A DNA stretch of 64,000 nt from Tenodera sinensis (taxonomy: Eukaryota > Arthropoda > Insecta > Mantodea > Mantidae). The number at the start of each line of letters is the position of its first letter. Positions within the stretch are counted from its first letter, which is position 1. The position numbers and the translations under genes are program-made. Location: contig CM060964.1 in NCBI GenBank assembly GCA_030765045.1, forward strand, positions 312,401,128 to 312,465,127, in the 5' to 3' direction. The notes beneath the pieces are model-generated. The model was not told the origin of the DNA, searched no databases, and saw only the letters and a list, made by a program, of their open reading frames with translations. Shown piece by piece: positions 48,040-58,035 of the stretch.

Positions 48040-49046
48040 TACATTTAATTTCCTTAGTGACACCACTGGCATTATTTATTGGTGAGTCCTTCAGGTATAA
48101 AATACCACAAACCTTGGTCTTCCCGGGTCTCTTCGGCCAATAGATTTCTAGTTTAAAATCTTTCTTGGTATTCTTGAGCAGTCCATCTGTTGCTCCCAAT
48201 TTCCTCTATGTTCTTCGATTTTATCCTGTACTTTGAATACGTTTTAACTTTCCCCTTACTGGTTTCTTATTTTATCTTTTCTTGTGTGTCTCAACAATGA
48301 TCTTAAAATTTTCATTTCAGCAAATTGGATGTGACTAAAACATTTTTGTCTTATCCAGAATTCACCACCATATAGGAGTACTGATGATGTCATTATCTTA
48401 CAAAATTTTAATTGTGTATCGACCCGTGTTGGTTTTAATTTCTTCTTATAACATTAACTGATACTTATTTTATTTTGTATCTCTGTTATAATCAAGAGAA
48501 GTTTCACATCCTAGATAATAAAAATGCTAAACTCTTACTGGGTATTTAGCTTGGAATATCATGACTTTTGATTTAGGAACAGAAATTTTAAAGTTACATT
48601 TTTTACACTCCTGATGGAGGTCATAAGTTGCTCTCTGGAGAACATCTTCAGAGTTTTGAATAATAACTCAATCATCTGCATAGGCTAAAGCCTGCAAATT
48701 ATTAAAAAGTATAGGTGATAATACACGCCCTTGTCTAACACCTTGATTAGTTACGAGTAATATGTACTCTTCCTTAGTTTGTGACGTACTGAACCTAAAA
48801 CCGGTACTATCATGTACAGTTTATTATACGCATGGGTTATCCATATTTCTTCATTATCTCCCATAACTTTTGTTTGTCGACTCTGTCAAAAGCTTTCTCC
48901 AGGTCGCCATAAATGTGGGTAGGTTAAAAAGAATTACAGACGCACTATTGCAAGAAGAACAGAGTGGATTTAGAAAAGGAAGATTCTGCTCTAATAATAT
49001 ATGTACACGTAGACAGTTAATTGAGAAAAGAAGGGAGAGTAAGCCA
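48040..49046 (-). pseudogene. LINE reverse transcriptase with inverted 5' segment
   Basis: From 48919 down to about 48040 the minus strand reads IYGDLEKAFDRVDKQKLWEI, MKKYG, then NQGVRQGRVLSPILFNN, LAYADD (YADD box at 48671-48682), IIQNSEDVLQRATYDL, CNFKISVPKSKVMIF and finally ATDGLLKNTKKDFKLEIYWP. These are the palm, thumb and C-terminal blocks of a non-LTR reverse transcriptase. From 48924 to 49046 the plus strand reads RITDALLQEEQSGFRKGRFC, then TRRQLIEKRRESKP, the block that should stand just before EKAFDRVD in the protein. So the element's 5' piece is inverted relative to the rest. Stops and frameshifts are present throughout. This arrangement is the product expected from twin priming during LINE insertion. 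Confidence 0.85.
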
Positions 49047-49299
49047 TAAAATAACAATAAATAGCAAACGTGTTCTCTCTTTAGACTGTCTCAGGTATGT
49101 GATCACGGGGCATAGTTATTTACACATTTAACTTTAAAAAATGTGTAGCAGAATTGAAGCGTCTCTGTATTTGCTGTACATGATGAAACAAAAACGCCAC
49201 CGTTACTCACACTTTCCTTTATGTGCAAAAGCTAAAGCTGAGGAAGAACTTGTTTCTCCCCCAAACACAACAAAGAACACCTTCACAGGAAGGCGAGCG
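49047..49299. other. unannotated sequence
   Basis: Nothing recognisable. Confidence 0.4.
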
Positions 49300-49830
49300 T
49301 CATGAAGACGTTATATCCGCGTTATTTTCTTTGCTGCGGCAATAACGGAGAGGCGAGGCCCGTCAGGACCCATCAAGATGCGCAGCGGCAATGATTAGAA
49401 AATAAGGGGCACCTGCCGCAGCGGATCCCTTTACTGCGGCCCACAACGGCCCATCCATTCCAATTGTTCGGCTATCGTGGCCGAGCGAAACTCGTGCCGG
49501 TGCCGGATATGATTCATCAGAGACTTGTAAACCGCCTTATTGTCCCCCACACACATGGAATATTAGCAGCTACGAGGTATATTGGAAACAGGAATGACGC
49601 GAGTAAAAGGAAACGCGAGAAACAACAACAAATGGGCAGGAAAGGAGTAACACACAGTAAAATAGACATCCCGTATGTTGTGTACATACACAACGCTTTC
49701 TACAGTGACGTTATTTACACTGCAGAAAACATACAACCTTCCTGCTTCTTACTAATATTTGTTTTATTTGTTCATTCATATGCTCATTTTCAAGGAAACA
49801 AGTTCACTTTTAATTCGTAAATTGATTACT
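49300..49830. other. GC-richer island and unassigned open frame
   Basis: The block at 49300-49520 is GC-rich (ctgcggcaataacggagag, gcagcggcaatgattagaaa, ctgccgcagcggatcc). An open frame of 118 codons (49464-49820, plus, no ATG at its left end) begins in it and runs into AT-rich DNA. No domain is recognised. The block could be a conserved noncoding element or an exon remnant. Confidence 0.35.
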
Positions 49831-49984
49831 ACAATGGTAAAAACGTAAAGTCAAAAACATTAGAATTCACTATAAGACAATTTCGTTAAAAAGTTCAAGC
49901 AGTGCATTAATATGACACACTAGATCATAAATGGTTCTCTACAAATATTATGAAGTGATTAAGTTGGGACATTATTTATTCTGT

Positions 49985-50110
49985 TTGCTTTTTACTTTCC
50001 CTACTTCGTATTGTAGTATTGTATTCGACCCAAAATTTAGATGTCGAGATTTCACCGGAAATATGTTTTCAGACCCCCTGAATAACAAAAAAAAAAAAAA
50101 AAAAAAAGGC

Positions 50111-50163
<53 letters not shown>

Positions 50164-50750
50164 CAGCATAACTCAAAAACGAAAAGTCGGTTAAAAACCA
50201 AAATTGGTATTTAAGTTTAAAATTTTTAGGGATGCGACACGAAGATTTTGAAGAAAGTTCCTCCACCCGAAACTACCCTTCACTTGGAACATAGGTTGAA
50301 AATTTTGATTTTCTCAAAAATGGCACTAATGATTTTGATTAAAATGTCCCATGTTGAAGATACTTTATGGCAACAGAAATGTATATTTTGAATTTTTTGG
50401 CTATAGCCCATATAGTCCTATTTACTCTTGATGACTTTTGCATAATTGGTAAACCGTAAGAGATAGACCAAATCTTATTGCACAAAAATTATATGCCTTC
50501 TTAAAACATATAGCTTATCTCCAAATACAAAGCCTTCAAACAGCAACCAGCTTTAAAATAATTGACTGTCGTTCAAAGCCTACTGTATTCCAATATTCCT
50601 CTTGCACATACGAGCTAATATGGAATAAGATAATTTCTGCAGATGTTTATCTCTACTAACATGAATATATAGGAAATTAGAGTTTGTAAGAATAGTTAGT
50701 ACAAGAGCAGAGAAAGTCATGTGAGCGCAACACATCAGACTTTTTAAGAA
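49985..50750 (+). repeat. GTR-family repeat, complete copy
   Basis: The head (tttactttccctacttcgta), an A run (50088-50107), a pure GT array (50111-50160), the body (gaaaagtcggttaaaaacca, gggatgcgacacgaagattt, atggcactaatgattttgat) and the tail (gcagagaaagtcatgtgagc, ending about 50742) follow the family order. Part of the second body block is missing (jump near 50500). Confidence 0.9.
50111..50160. repeat. (GT)n microsatellite in the GTR copy
   Basis: A pure array of 50 bp at the family's microsatellite position. Confidence 0.95.
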
Positions 50751-50869
50751 ATGTTAGTGCTGCAAAGTTGATTGAACTTATTCCGAAGAATATTATGCAA
50801 TCCTGCATGGTGTGAATGGGCGTGAATGGTAGTTTTACCGATTTTATTATGTTTATGCCCTATATTTTA

Positions 50870-51140
50870 CGAGATATGAGGTATGAGGTATTGGTTTGAA
50901 GGGGGACACCTCGCCATTGCCACCCGGTATGATCTATTGTAGGCTGCCATTCGAGAGGGAGAGATGAGGTGAAGCACAACCACAAGTCGTCTGAACCACA
51001 GAGACGTACGGAAGTCCATAACACTTGGACAGATAGCCACCTGGTGCACCACCGAAGTTCTTACTACCACCCAGAGAAGATGTCGAAGCAACCCTTGCGG
51101 CTGGGCACCGCAGTGCAGCTACCTAAGCGAGGCCCTGTAT
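50870..51140 (-). repeat. dispersed repeat family F
   Basis: In reverse complement it contains gcggtgcccagccgcaaggg, ggacttccgtacgtctctgt, gcagcctacaatagatcata and gcgaggtgtcccccttcaaa. The last three are shared with 31125-31285. This copy is longer. Confidence 0.7.
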
Positions 51141-51414
51141 TTTAAAATATGGCAACACTAATATGATCCACCTACATTTCACAGAGTTTGGGATTACTGT
51201 GACAGTCTATGAGGATGCACATAGGTTCTACTGTTACTACTCCGCATGTACACAGCTACAAGCGTCTACTGATGCGTGTGCATACAAAACAGCTGCATGG
51301 TACTGGTTACGTCATTCATTCTCCGTGTCCAACTAACCTGTATTGTATGTGAGCGCACGCCGCTCCGCACTCTAGCTATAACAGATCACTGCAAAAATGA
51401 GTAAATTAATCAAT
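51141..51414. other. unannotated sequence
   Basis: Nothing recognisable. Confidence 0.4.
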
Positions 51415-51887
51415 AGAATTGATTTGTATTTCCTCCAGCACCTTCTAAGAGGAAGTATTATATTTCATTAAAAATTCTATATTGAGAGTTCATCGCAAAC
51501 ACATGTTATAAGCTCCCGATCCAAAAATAGCATATTTAGAAGACGTCCGTGTTTCTGTTAGTGTGTGCGTCTATGATTAATAAATTTAATAAAAATAATT
51601 TAAACTAAATCCCCCCCATAAAAAAAGAAAGAAAAAGAAAACAAATACCAAACGTGATATTTTATTTGGGTATCTTCCAAGAATTCGACACGAATATTTT
51701 CAACCCCAAATTTACGCTCTACATGCAAAATCTTTCGTTATTTTTGCTTTTCTCAAAAGTGGATATAACGATTACGATTAAAATTACGTATGTTAAGTAT
51801 TTACATGACAAATAAAACTATATGATGAATTTTCTGCGAAGAGCCTCTAAAATTCTCTTCAGTCTGAATGAATTTTGTAAGGTTCCG
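51415..51887 (+). repeat. GTR-family repeat, 5' part
   Basis: The head (gaggaagtattatatttcat), a short degenerate array (about 51545-51570) and the body (attcgacacgaatattttca, tataacgattacgattaaaa) are present. It ends where SINE A begins. Confidence 0.75.
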
Positions 51888-52025
51888 GAGGGTGCGATCT
51901 GCTCAGCGCACCGGCCCCTCTCGGCCGGCACATGCGGTGTTCGCGATCAGGGGCCGCTACTTTTCAATCAAGTAGTTGCTCAATTGGCTCCTGAGGGATC
52001 TAATGAGGCTGGTGCATTTATGAGA
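51888..52025 (-). mobile_element. SINE family A, inserted between GTR segments
   Basis: The strings gcgatctgctcagcgcaccg, gatcaggggccgctactttt and gagggatctaatgaggctgg match the copy at 14735 in order. The tRNA head is incomplete. Confidence 0.7.
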
Positions 52026-52278
52026 AAATGAAAATGTTCCAAAGTTTTTGCACATAAGGGTAGTTTGTGATGGCGGATTTTTTTGAACTCTTCGTCACAT
52101 CCTTGGATGATGCTGCGTTTATAACAAGTTTGCTATTTAAATGATACTGATATGTCAAGAACTGTATATACTCAAAGTAATTTTTGATAAGTATTAATAT
52201 CTGATTTACGGAATAATAAAAAGATTAATAGCATATAATAGTAGACCACATATGTAGTATTACAAACTGTAATGGAAC

Positions 52279-52318
<40 letters not shown>

Positions 52319-52590
52319 GCACACACCTTTTTTTCTAAATATTTTTATTCTGGGATCCTAAAATTATACACTACTGGTGAAATCTCAGTATTGAACTTTT
52401 GGGTGGAATACAATATTTCTGTAAGATTTGAAGCTTTCATGGCGAGCATCTTCAGGACGGCCATGAGTCTACAATAGCCGAAAGCTCGACCTTTATAAAT
52501 CTCACACGGCTGATTACCCGTGAAGCCTTGATCCATACAATATTTCTGCTTATTGGAAGTACGTAGTAGAGTAAGTAAACCTGGAAATAC
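52026..52590 (-). repeat. GTR-family repeat with nested insertion
   Basis: A body fragment (tgaaaatgttccaaag, then catccttggatgatgctgc) is followed by a 35-bp A run (52282-52316). The head comes after it (ctactggtgaaatctcagta, then ggtggaatacaatatttctg, ending ggaagtacgtagtagagtaa). A 113-bp piece is inserted in the head. Confidence 0.8.
52422..52534. mobile_element. 113-bp insertion with 14-bp target-site duplication
   Basis: The direct repeat atacaatatttctg lies at 52408-52421 and 52535-52548. Rejoining the flanks restores the normal GTR head. The insert contains gcgagcatcttcaggacggc and has no recognised family, A box or tail. Confidence 0.85.
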
Positions 52591-52714
52591 AACATAGAAT
52601 TAATCTGGGATGTAACAGTAAGGGTATTTATCAGGGGATAAGGTGTTTTTGACATACTCTTCAAGCTGAACCTAAAACTATCTCTAGAATTTTTGAAATG
52701 CATAAAGCAAAGAT

Positions 52715-53011
52715 ATTCAAGGTCAATCTACTTCACACCACTGCTTGTGAATATGTGACCGTCGGCAATGAGTGCGGCAGAAAAAAGCATTTCCAGGCTG
52801 TTTGTGAGACGTCCGGCTACCGGCTTGTTTGTGGGAGCTCGAGAAAACGTGAATTTCGAGAAAAATCTGAGCAACGTCATTCTCATGTATATAAGCGAGT
52901 GCGGCGGCGAGTTTTTTTGTGATGGAGTTGTGAGTGTTGAACGAAGCAGCTCTTAGCAGGGTGTGTGTGTCCACATGTGTATGTGTGTGTGCGCAGAGGT
53001 CATTGAGAGAA

Positions 53012-53075
<64 letters not shown>

Positions 53076-53400
53076 AGTCGTTGAGACAAATGTGAGTGTG
53101 TGTCGTCAGAAGTTTTGGGACAATCATTGCACTGGAGTTATTTGTTGTGTGAAACAATTTTAGTAAGTATTATCGATGAAGGCAGCATTAAACAGAGGGA
53201 AATAAAAGGCAGAAAATTGTGTGTGTGTCAAGGTTACGAGAGGACAGAGCAGCTGTGAGTTGCAAGGTCACAAAGAGCACTAGACTGTGTTAACGAAAAA
53301 CAGAACTATGTTTTGTGATTACTTTTTACATGAGAAAATAAAGTGACGGAAAAATTCTGAAATTGTCATTTTGGCACATTTGGTGCCGGAGTGGGATTTG
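52715..53400 (+). mobile_element. LTR with adjoining primer-binding-site-like sequence
   Basis: The region is homologous to 60865-61440 at several ordered points: cttcacaccactgc, the cgagaaaacgtgaatttcga area, cagaaaattgtgtgtg, gagttgcaaggtcac and gaaaataaagtgac. It has the parts of a retrotransposon LTR: a TATA box (tatataag, 52888-52895), a GT-rich leader with a pure array (53014-53072) and a poly-A signal (aataaa, 53337-53342). It ends in CA at 53377-53378. Immediately after comes tttggtgccggagtggga (53379-53396), which looks like a tRNA primer-binding site, so this would be a 5' LTR. The left boundary is uncertain. The superfamily (Gypsy or BEL) is not decided. Confidence 0.7.
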
Positions 53401-53445
53401 TCACATTTTGTCACAATATTATTGTCGTGTTCATTAACATGTAGT

Positions 53446-53508
53446 ATGACTTTGTTTGCGGGAGGTGACTTAATAGAGCTTGCCGATAAATTTGCTCCAA
53501 TAATATTC
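53446..53508 (+). pseudogene. possible start of gag of the LTR element
   Basis: An ATG 50 bp after the primer-binding-site-like sequence opens a frame reading MTLFAGGDLIELADKFAPII before a stop. The position fits the start of a gag gene of an LTR retrotransposon, but no conserved domain can be recognised in so few residues. In another frame, readable sequence continues to about 53650. No protease, reverse transcriptase or integrase follows, so the element is decayed or truncated. Confidence 0.3.
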
Positions 53509-54704
53509 TAACCTTAGGCAATCGGAGCTGACGTTTATAGTGACAATGGCATACCAGTGCCACAATATTTTTCTGGTTCTTCCTATCCTTTTACCTCCAT
53601 CAGTGAACCATATTCATACACGGCAACAGGCCATTTAGTCACGCAGTGATAATTTTACACTAAGACACAAGGAGTGGTTGAGGTACCGATGTTACTGAAA
53701 TGAGTGTGGTAGTAAAACAATCCGTCTAACAAATGCAACATTAGTAATTTTATGAAGCACCGCATTTCATATATTTTATTTACTGTGATAAGATTGAGAA
53801 TATAACCTTTTTATCTCAGTGAAGAGTGTTTATATTCAGACAAACACATCACTTGCCCACAGAGAGTCCAACACCTGTTCAACAAATCTACCGTTCTATC
53901 GTTAGTGAGGGAAGCCGCTTCATTGCAATTATGGTCCATTCCAACTCTCCCCGCTTCCCCTGAAAACCTAGTGCGAGCAAGATCAAGAACAAAGCTCCGT
54001 TTCAATGAATTTACATAATTAATGATTTAATTTTCTCGTGCTTATCAGCCAGGTAATTACACCACTGCTGAGCCAACATCACAGGGAGTGTTTTTGTGCA
54101 GTGGCGGCTCGATATTGTGGACTATTAATACGCGGTGGATTACACGGATGGATTACCTCGCGAGGCTTGTCCTTTCGGTCCACTGCTATGACTCTACAAC
54201 AGAAATAGCTTACGGAGGGTAAAGTTGGACTCTGTGGGAAATTTGTCGCGCGTGTGAGTTTAAAGGATTGTGTTTTTGAAAAGAGGAAAGATTAATATCC
54301 TGTTTTACCAACTATATGGCTTGAATGCGTTTTCCGCAGAGCTCTGTGCTAGGTATTTCACTTTAATAGCTGTGCCTTACTATGTCATGCAATGATTGAA
54401 CGAAAGAATAAAGGTAAACATTAATTTATCTACCGCATAGAAAACAGGACAACCGAGCTATTAGCAGCTGTTGAAATGAAGAAAGTGTAGATTTCCACCT
54501 TTTCAATGCAATTTAGTTCAAATCCATAGTATTGATAGAGAGGAGAGAATATGGGACATAGTTATGCAAGTCCTTAAAGCTATTTTTGCTCACTCTATGC
54601 GTTTCAATTGCATTTAATGTGGTTGTTCTTATATTTATCATTCATGCTGATCGAGTAAATACAATAGGGTATTTTATTTTTCGCCGTGTTTTTTAAACTG
54701 GCTT
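53509..54704. other. unannotated sequence
   Basis: Possibly decayed internal sequence of the LTR element in its first 150 bp; otherwise nothing recognisable. Confidence 0.4.
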
Positions 54705-55320
54705 TTTTAGTTTCTCAACTGCGTATAGTAAGTAACAGAAGCATTGTATTCGGCCTAAGATTCGTTTCCGAGATTTCACCGGAAATATATGTTTCGAGGA
54801 CCCCCCCCCCCTGAATTCATTAAAAGAAGTTTCAAAAAAGTTCCATGTGTTTGTGTCTGTTTGTGAACAGCAAAACAAAAACTAAAAGTTGGTTAAAAAC
54901 AAAAATTGGTATTTAAGTTTAATGCATTTCAAGGATGAGATACAAGGATTTTGAAGAAAATTCCTCCACCTTGAACTACTCTTTACATGGAAAATGTTGA
55001 TCTCGAAAATGGCTCTAACGATTTTGACTAAAATGGCAATGGAGATAGTTTTATGGGAAATGAAATGATTACTTTGACTCTTCTGGCTATAGCCCATCTA
55101 ATCCTGTCTTGATGACTTTTGCATAACTGGTACATCGTAAGAGATCGACGAAATCTTACTATACAAAAAGTGTAATGTGTTACACTCACATGACTTTCAC
55201 TACTCTTACTAACTGTTCCTACAAACACTTATTCCTCTATCTCCTTCATGTCAGTCGAGATTAACATTTGCATACTCTTGTAGGTGCAAGGGAAATAAGA
55301 TATAAAATCCAGTAGTTGGA
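54705..55320 (+). repeat. GTR-family repeat with inverted tail
   Basis: The head (tttctcaactgcgtatagta), a C run (54801-54810), a degenerate array (about 54845-54870) and the body (ctaaaagttggttaaaaaca, atggctctaacgattttgac) run forward to about 55160. There, after cgaaatcttactatacaaaa, the tail appears in the opposite orientation (gttacactcacatgactttc). The second body block is missing and the tail is flipped. Confidence 0.8.
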
Positions 55321-56089
55321 CAGCTGTCCTATTTCAGGTTGTCATAAAGACACGCCTGCTCATAGATCTGTAGAAAAAGACAATTTTAAATATGAATGAT
55401 AACGGAAAAAATCGTATAATGTAACAATATTTAATAAAGTGTAATACTGTACAAAATAATAAAATATGGACACGGGACAGCTAACCATTTCAGAATTATT
55501 TATTTATTTAATTTAGTGCAGTATACAGATGACTGTGTAAAATGTACAAATAGTCATGGATAATTTGTAAACCAATTTCTTCTAAAACACTTCATTGCAA
55601 CTCAAAACGTCGGAACAAATTGACACTAAACTTAGTATTCATTCCACGAGCACCAAAAAGGTACACCGATAACTTCTCAATTTGAAATGTTTGTCTCCCA
55701 AATAAGAAATACTAAGTTTATATTGTAGTTTTTTTTTTCTTATCAACCTCATTAACTTGCTCTACAGTTTCTTCAAATCGGATTCTAGGGTCACGAATTA
55801 ATTCCCTATTTTGTTGCCTGTCAATGACATTTACGTCTACTTTTTCATAAAATAAGTTTAGAAAATGTGTTGTGAGCGTAAATATCGTTATTTGGAAACC
55901 ACCACAATGTACACGTTTCAATAAATCGTGAGTAATTATTTCTGGATATAAAAATCTTCTTACTAATATTTCCACAAGCTAGTGTGTATCTTCTAAATTT
56001 AAGCGAACAAAAAATAAGGCATGTGTATGTCACCAAGTAATTAGTATAATTACTAATTCCTTATACCAGTAAAATGAAAATTAAATACA
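55321..56089. other. unannotated sequence
   Basis: AT-rich, with no gene. An 85-codon minus-strand frame (55718-55975) has no motif I recognise. Confidence 0.4.
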
Positions 56090-56647
56090 TTGTCATCGCC
56101 TACAGTAGGCTTTGAGCGATAGTTAAATCTTTTTGAGCTGGTCGCCATATGAAGGCTTTGAAATTCCGTTCCCTTTGCAGAGCTAAGATATAGAAATGAA
56201 GTATCCACCTCCCATTTAAGAAAAGTATTAAGTAATACAAAACTCGCACAAATTACAAGGAATATCTCCGACATGTTTCACTCCACAATAAAATTTATTT
56301 TGACATAAATTGTGTTCTAGCGAGACCTACATTTTTTGTACAGTAAGATTTGGTCTATCTTATAGCCAGAAAATTAAAAATATACATTTCATTTGCCAGA
56401 AAAATATGTGAAACATAGGGCACTTTAATCAAAATCGTTAGGAGCCATTTTCGAGAAAATCAAAATTTTCGAAAAATTTTCCATGTAAAGGATAGTTCAG
56501 GGTGAAGTAATTTTCTTCACAATATTCGTGTTGCAACCTTCATAGCCATTAAACTTAAATACTAACTCTGGTTTTTAGCCGAATTTTCATTTTTGAGTTA
56601 TGCTGTTCACAGACAGACAGACAGACAGATCGACAGACAGACAGACA

Positions 56648-56691
<44 letters not shown>

Positions 56692-56695
56692 CCCT
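56090..56695 (-). repeat. GTR-family repeat ending at the microsatellite
   Basis: The second block (gctttgaaattccgttccct, aggaatatctccgacatgtt), the body (aatcaaaatcgttaggagcc, ttttgagttatgctgttcac) and a (GACA)n(AC)n array (56616-56688) are present. The head beyond the array is missing. Confidence 0.85.
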
Positions 56696-56756
56696 GTCTT
56701 CTCAAAAGCAACAGAGAAGGAATAAATCCACCTAGCGCCTCATAGCAGATCGGGTT

Positions 56757-56845
56757 GACGGAGAGAGAGGGAGAGAGTGAGACAGAGGGAGGGAGAGGGA
56801 GTGAGACAGAGGGAGGGAGAGAGAGGGAGAGAGAGGGAGAGAGAC
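56757..56845. repeat. GA-rich minisatellite
   Basis: Imperfect gagagggagagagt/gagacagagggaggga units, with gagacagagggagggaga present twice. Confidence 0.85.
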
Positions 56846-57506
56846 TTTGGACAAGATTACATAACGAATCAAAAGTGAGTTTTGTTCAAATTACATATTG
56901 ATGTTAGAGTGTCTACATTACTGTTTAAGACACGGAGACCTGTTGAAAAGGTTTCTAGTAATGTTAACAGGAATATTGAATGACTATAAATATAGACCCA
57001 GGATGGAGGATGATTTCAGAATTGATTCACTGGTTTACCTCATTATGCCTGTGAGTTCCCGTTGGAAGGAGGAGAGGGATTACAGAGGACGGCCAGATCT
57101 GGTGGTGGCAGACAAACGTAGCGGGGTACTAAACGCTTCCAGGTGGTAGAGGCTCGTAGGAAGCAAGGAGTAAAGCACATCCGGTATATTGCCCTCCAGC
57201 TATTATGGTATTTCGCAAAAGTAGATTAAGTTTCAGAAATCATCCAACCTTCTGTTTGCTTAGGTAATCTTTTTTCAATGTTCATTCATACAGTCATTCA
57301 AGGAAAACATGTATTTCCAATTCTTCTCATGAAGTAACCTGGAAACTGGTATACATTTATAGCCGCAATAGTTTAGAATTACTGCAGTACCTCTTTCTTT
57401 AATGGAAAACATGCAAGATATCCTTTATAAAAATTGCATTAGTAAGTTGGAATGCTGTTTACTCTATTTTAGTTTTTAGAACTGACACTCTTGTCTAGTC
57501 GGTCTC
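56846..57506. other. unannotated sequence
   Basis: There is no recognisable gene. An open frame of 83 codons (56898-57149, plus, no ATG at its left end) shows no domain. Confidence 0.4.
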
Positions 57507-57527
57507 GGGGGGGGGGGGGGGGGGGGG
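57507..57527. repeat. poly-G tract, 21 bp
   Basis: Twenty-one G in a row, a strong candidate for G-quadruplex formation on the plus strand. Confidence 0.95.
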
Positions 57528-57748
57528 ATTCCGGCACATCAGCCGATGGCCTCTTGTGCGTCAGACCCCGGAAGGAATGATATATGAGAGTAGCCTACAG
57601 ACAGGCAGAACACATCACAGGCGGAACTACTGCGGTCGGTCCCTAACAGATGCAGGCATAGCTGCACTGAGTTCCAGACTGCCACAAAGAGCGCACCACC
57701 AGTCAGGTCCGGCTGCTCATTGAGTCCTCCTAGCAGCGCCTTCCTCAC

Positions 57749-57820
57749 CTGAACACCTATTTCAAGAGCGCAAGCTCCACCGTAGCGCATCCTACGGGCG
57801 ACTTCGCTGACTCTTACAAC
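57749..57820 (-). CDS. candidate 72-bp exon (speculative)
   Basis: On the minus strand a polypyrimidine tract followed by AG (tctctctatcccgtctttccag) ends at 57821. Twenty-four open codons follow: VVRVSEVARRMR then YGGACALEIGVQ. The segment closes with CAG|GTGAGG, a strong splice donor, so it is a multiple of three and stays in phase. The frame continues open to a stop at 57539-57541, which makes a longer terminal exon possible instead. The codon composition is less AT-rich than the surroundings. I do not recognise the peptide. Against it: the pyrimidine tract lies right beside the tail of a minus-strand SINE (57870-58035), so the acceptor could be a by-product of that insertion, and no neighbouring exon was identified. 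Confidence 0.2.
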
Positions 57821-57869
57821 CTGGAAAGACGGGATAGAGAGAAAATGAAATGAAAGGGAGTGGTTCGGG

Positions 57870-58035
57870 GATGTAAGGTAAATATCCTTCCCAGCATTCG
57901 CCTGAGTGACCCGCGAAAAAAGCCGAAAAATCCAAATTCGGCAGCGGGAATTGAGCCCGCGACCTCCCGAATACGGCCACAAACGTTACCAGCTGACCCA
58001 TCCCGCTTGGTAGCTGATACTCTTACCAAAGTCTT
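57870..58035 (-). mobile_element. tRNA-derived SINE (family S), well preserved
   Basis: In reverse complement it reads ggatgggtcagctggtaacg (A box ggtcagctgg), then ttcgggaggtcgcgggctca, a B-box-like ggctcaattcccg, and a body gaatttggatttttcggctt followed by gtcactcaggcgaatgctgg. It is the clearest member of family S, which also has copies at 6185, 11795, 23338, 34815, 36110 and 47600. Confidence 0.8.
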
